Source: Bacillus pseudomycoides DSM 12442
GTDB lineage: Bacteria; Bacillota; Bacilli; Bacillales; Bacillaceae_G
Length of the DNA: 42,825 nt
NCBI RefSeq assembly: GCF_000161455.1
Contig: NZ_CM000745.1
Coordinates: 4,332,820-4,375,644 of the forward strand
Direction of reading: 5' to 3'
In this document: positions 42,309 to 42,825 of the stretch, piece after piece
How the letters are laid out: each line of letters opens with the position of its first letter
How positions within the stretch are numbered: position 1 is the first letter of the stretch
The notes under the pieces: model-generated
What the model saw: the letters and a program-made list of their open reading frames with translations, nothing else
Database searches by the model: none
What the model was told of the DNA's origin: nothing
Translations under genes and position numbers: made by a program

Positions 42309-42536
42309 TTAGCAAGACCAGCTCCAACAAGACCATGATGGACAAATTGAGCAATCTTTTGTCCATGTACAAGTACCACCGCAATCACCAGCACCCACTA
42401 CTTTATCCAGATCAGCGTCTGAAAGCTCTGCAAGAATATCTCCTGCAGGATTTACTGGCATCTTGCTAAGTTCTGCTGCTGAAAGAGTAGAACGTTTAGC
42501 TGGATCGTTCCAGTATTGGATAATTTTATCATTCAT
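42309..42536 (-). CDS. Class II lanthipeptide precursor (LanA)
   Basis: Precursor of 75 residues. The leader has ELSDADLDKVVGAG, the usual acidic helix ending in a double-glycine-type site (residues 48-50). The core is about 25 residues with six Cys (52, 56, 62, 65, 70, 75) and eight Ser/Thr. CTWTKDC (56-62) corresponds to the lipid II-binding CTxTxEC motif of mersacidin-like peptides, with Asp for Glu. The tail alternates Trp, Ser and Cys. I use ATG 42536, 8 bases after AGAGGGGGG; GTG 42545 lies against that site. From memory it resembles the cerecidins of B. cereus. Confidence 0.92.
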   Translation of the reverse strand: MNDKIIQYWNDPAKRSTLSAAELSKMPVNPAGDILAELSDADLDKVVGAGDCGGTCTWTKDCSICPSWSCWSWSC

Positions 42537-42649
42537 GTAATTCACCCCCCTCTGAAGTAAATTTATAACATTTTATATAAAAAAGCAATATATATTTTGT
42601 ATTTTTTAAAATTTTTAAAATTTATCCGTTATATATGTATTTGACACTT

Positions 42650-42787
42650 AAGAGCTGTTGGTAGGTCAGATGAAAGTTTTGTAAGAGCATTTCCTGCAGG
42701 GATTACTGGTATTTTGCTAAGTTCTGCTGTTGAAAGAGTAGAGCACCTAGCTGGGGCATTCCAGTATTGGATGATTTTATCATGCGT
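42650..42787 (-). pseudogene. Relic of a second lanA gene (leader only)
   Basis: The minus strand reads DKIIQYWNAPARCSTLSTAE, then LSKIPVIPAGNALTKLSSD, closely matching the leader of the intact gene codon by codon. The start codon is changed from ATG to ACG (42787-42785), although the AAGAGG ribosome site remains at about 42795-42801. After the leader the frame loses similarity, and it stops in the AT-rich spacer upstream of lanA, so the core is gone. It shows that the locus carried at least two tandem precursors. Beyond 42802 the window ends with AT-rich sequence. Confidence 0.85.
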
Positions 42788-42825
42788 GAAATTACCTCTT
42801 TTATAGTGAGAAATATAGTGATTTA

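Noticed and set aside
42287..42469. Open frame antisense to lanA
   Set aside because: It mirrors the coding sequence of the precursor and has no ribosome site.
1..42825. CRISPR arrays, rRNA genes and intact transposons
   Set aside because: No regularly spaced repeats, no rRNA sequence and no full-length transposase were seen; only IS relics are present.

Overview
The window looks like a chromosomal segment of a low-GC, spore-forming Bacillus, most likely the B. cereus group or a close relative. It carries the conserved Bacillus blocks yvcI-yvcJ-yvcK-whiA-crh, clpP, sigL-cggR-gapA-pgk-tpiA-gpmI-eno and secG-est-rnr-smpB-ssrA. It also has a sporulation operon of the spoVA(2) type (DUF1657, YhcN/YlaJ-like lipoprotein, spoVAC, spoVAD, spoVAEb, DUF1657, DUF421). 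The species is inferred from gene content only. The tmRNA tag I read (GKQQNNFALAA) differs from the B. anthracis tag as I remember it, so I do not name a species.

Layout. 1-4150: a DUF368 (PopT-type) membrane protein and a lutABC lactate-oxidation operon. 4256-8168: yvcI, rapZ(yvcJ), glmR(yvcK), whiA and crh, followed by tandem terminators and a repeat element. 8175-12806, minus strand: clpP with a CtsR box, then the spoVA(2) operon. 12989-13064: tRNA-Arg(CCG). 13517-22229: sigL, a small glutaredoxin, cggR with its promoter and operator, and the lower glycolysis operon. 22401-29517: an unrecognised protein, cidAB-like genes, secG, an Est30-type carboxylesterase, rnr, smpB and tmRNA (ssrA).

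Directly after ssrA the content changes from core to accessory. 29.5-42.8 kb holds insertion-sequence relics and a class II lanthipeptide (lantibiotic) locus in two arms. The right arm (minus strand) is lanA (42536-42309), lanM (42089-38868) and lanT (38799-36610), with strong hairpins in both intergenic gaps. The left arm (plus strand) is a CylR2-like regulator, a small membrane protein, a PF06695-type 'small multidrug export' protein, a GPP34 (GOLPH3-like) protein, a LanF/E/G-type self-protection ABC transporter and an unlisted 31-residue membrane peptide. A PF10014-type 2-oxoglutarate/Fe dioxygenase is divergent to it. Scars of an IS30-type and an IS3-type element lie between the arms. A decayed second leader sequence lies upstream of lanA, so the locus once had at least two tandem precursor genes. 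From memory the precursor and gene set resemble the cerecidin family of B. cereus; no search was run.

How the locus should work. LanM dehydrates Ser/Thr and forms the thioether rings on LanA. LanT removes the leader with its C39 domain and exports the peptide. LanFEG protects the producer, and the CylR2-like protein probably represses its own operon through a palindrome lying inside its promoter. The dioxygenase, GPP34 protein and 31-residue peptide have no assigned role and are the most novel parts.

Outside this locus, the most striking point is a lutB gene that lacks two codons of its first [4Fe-4S] motif, including one cysteine ligand.
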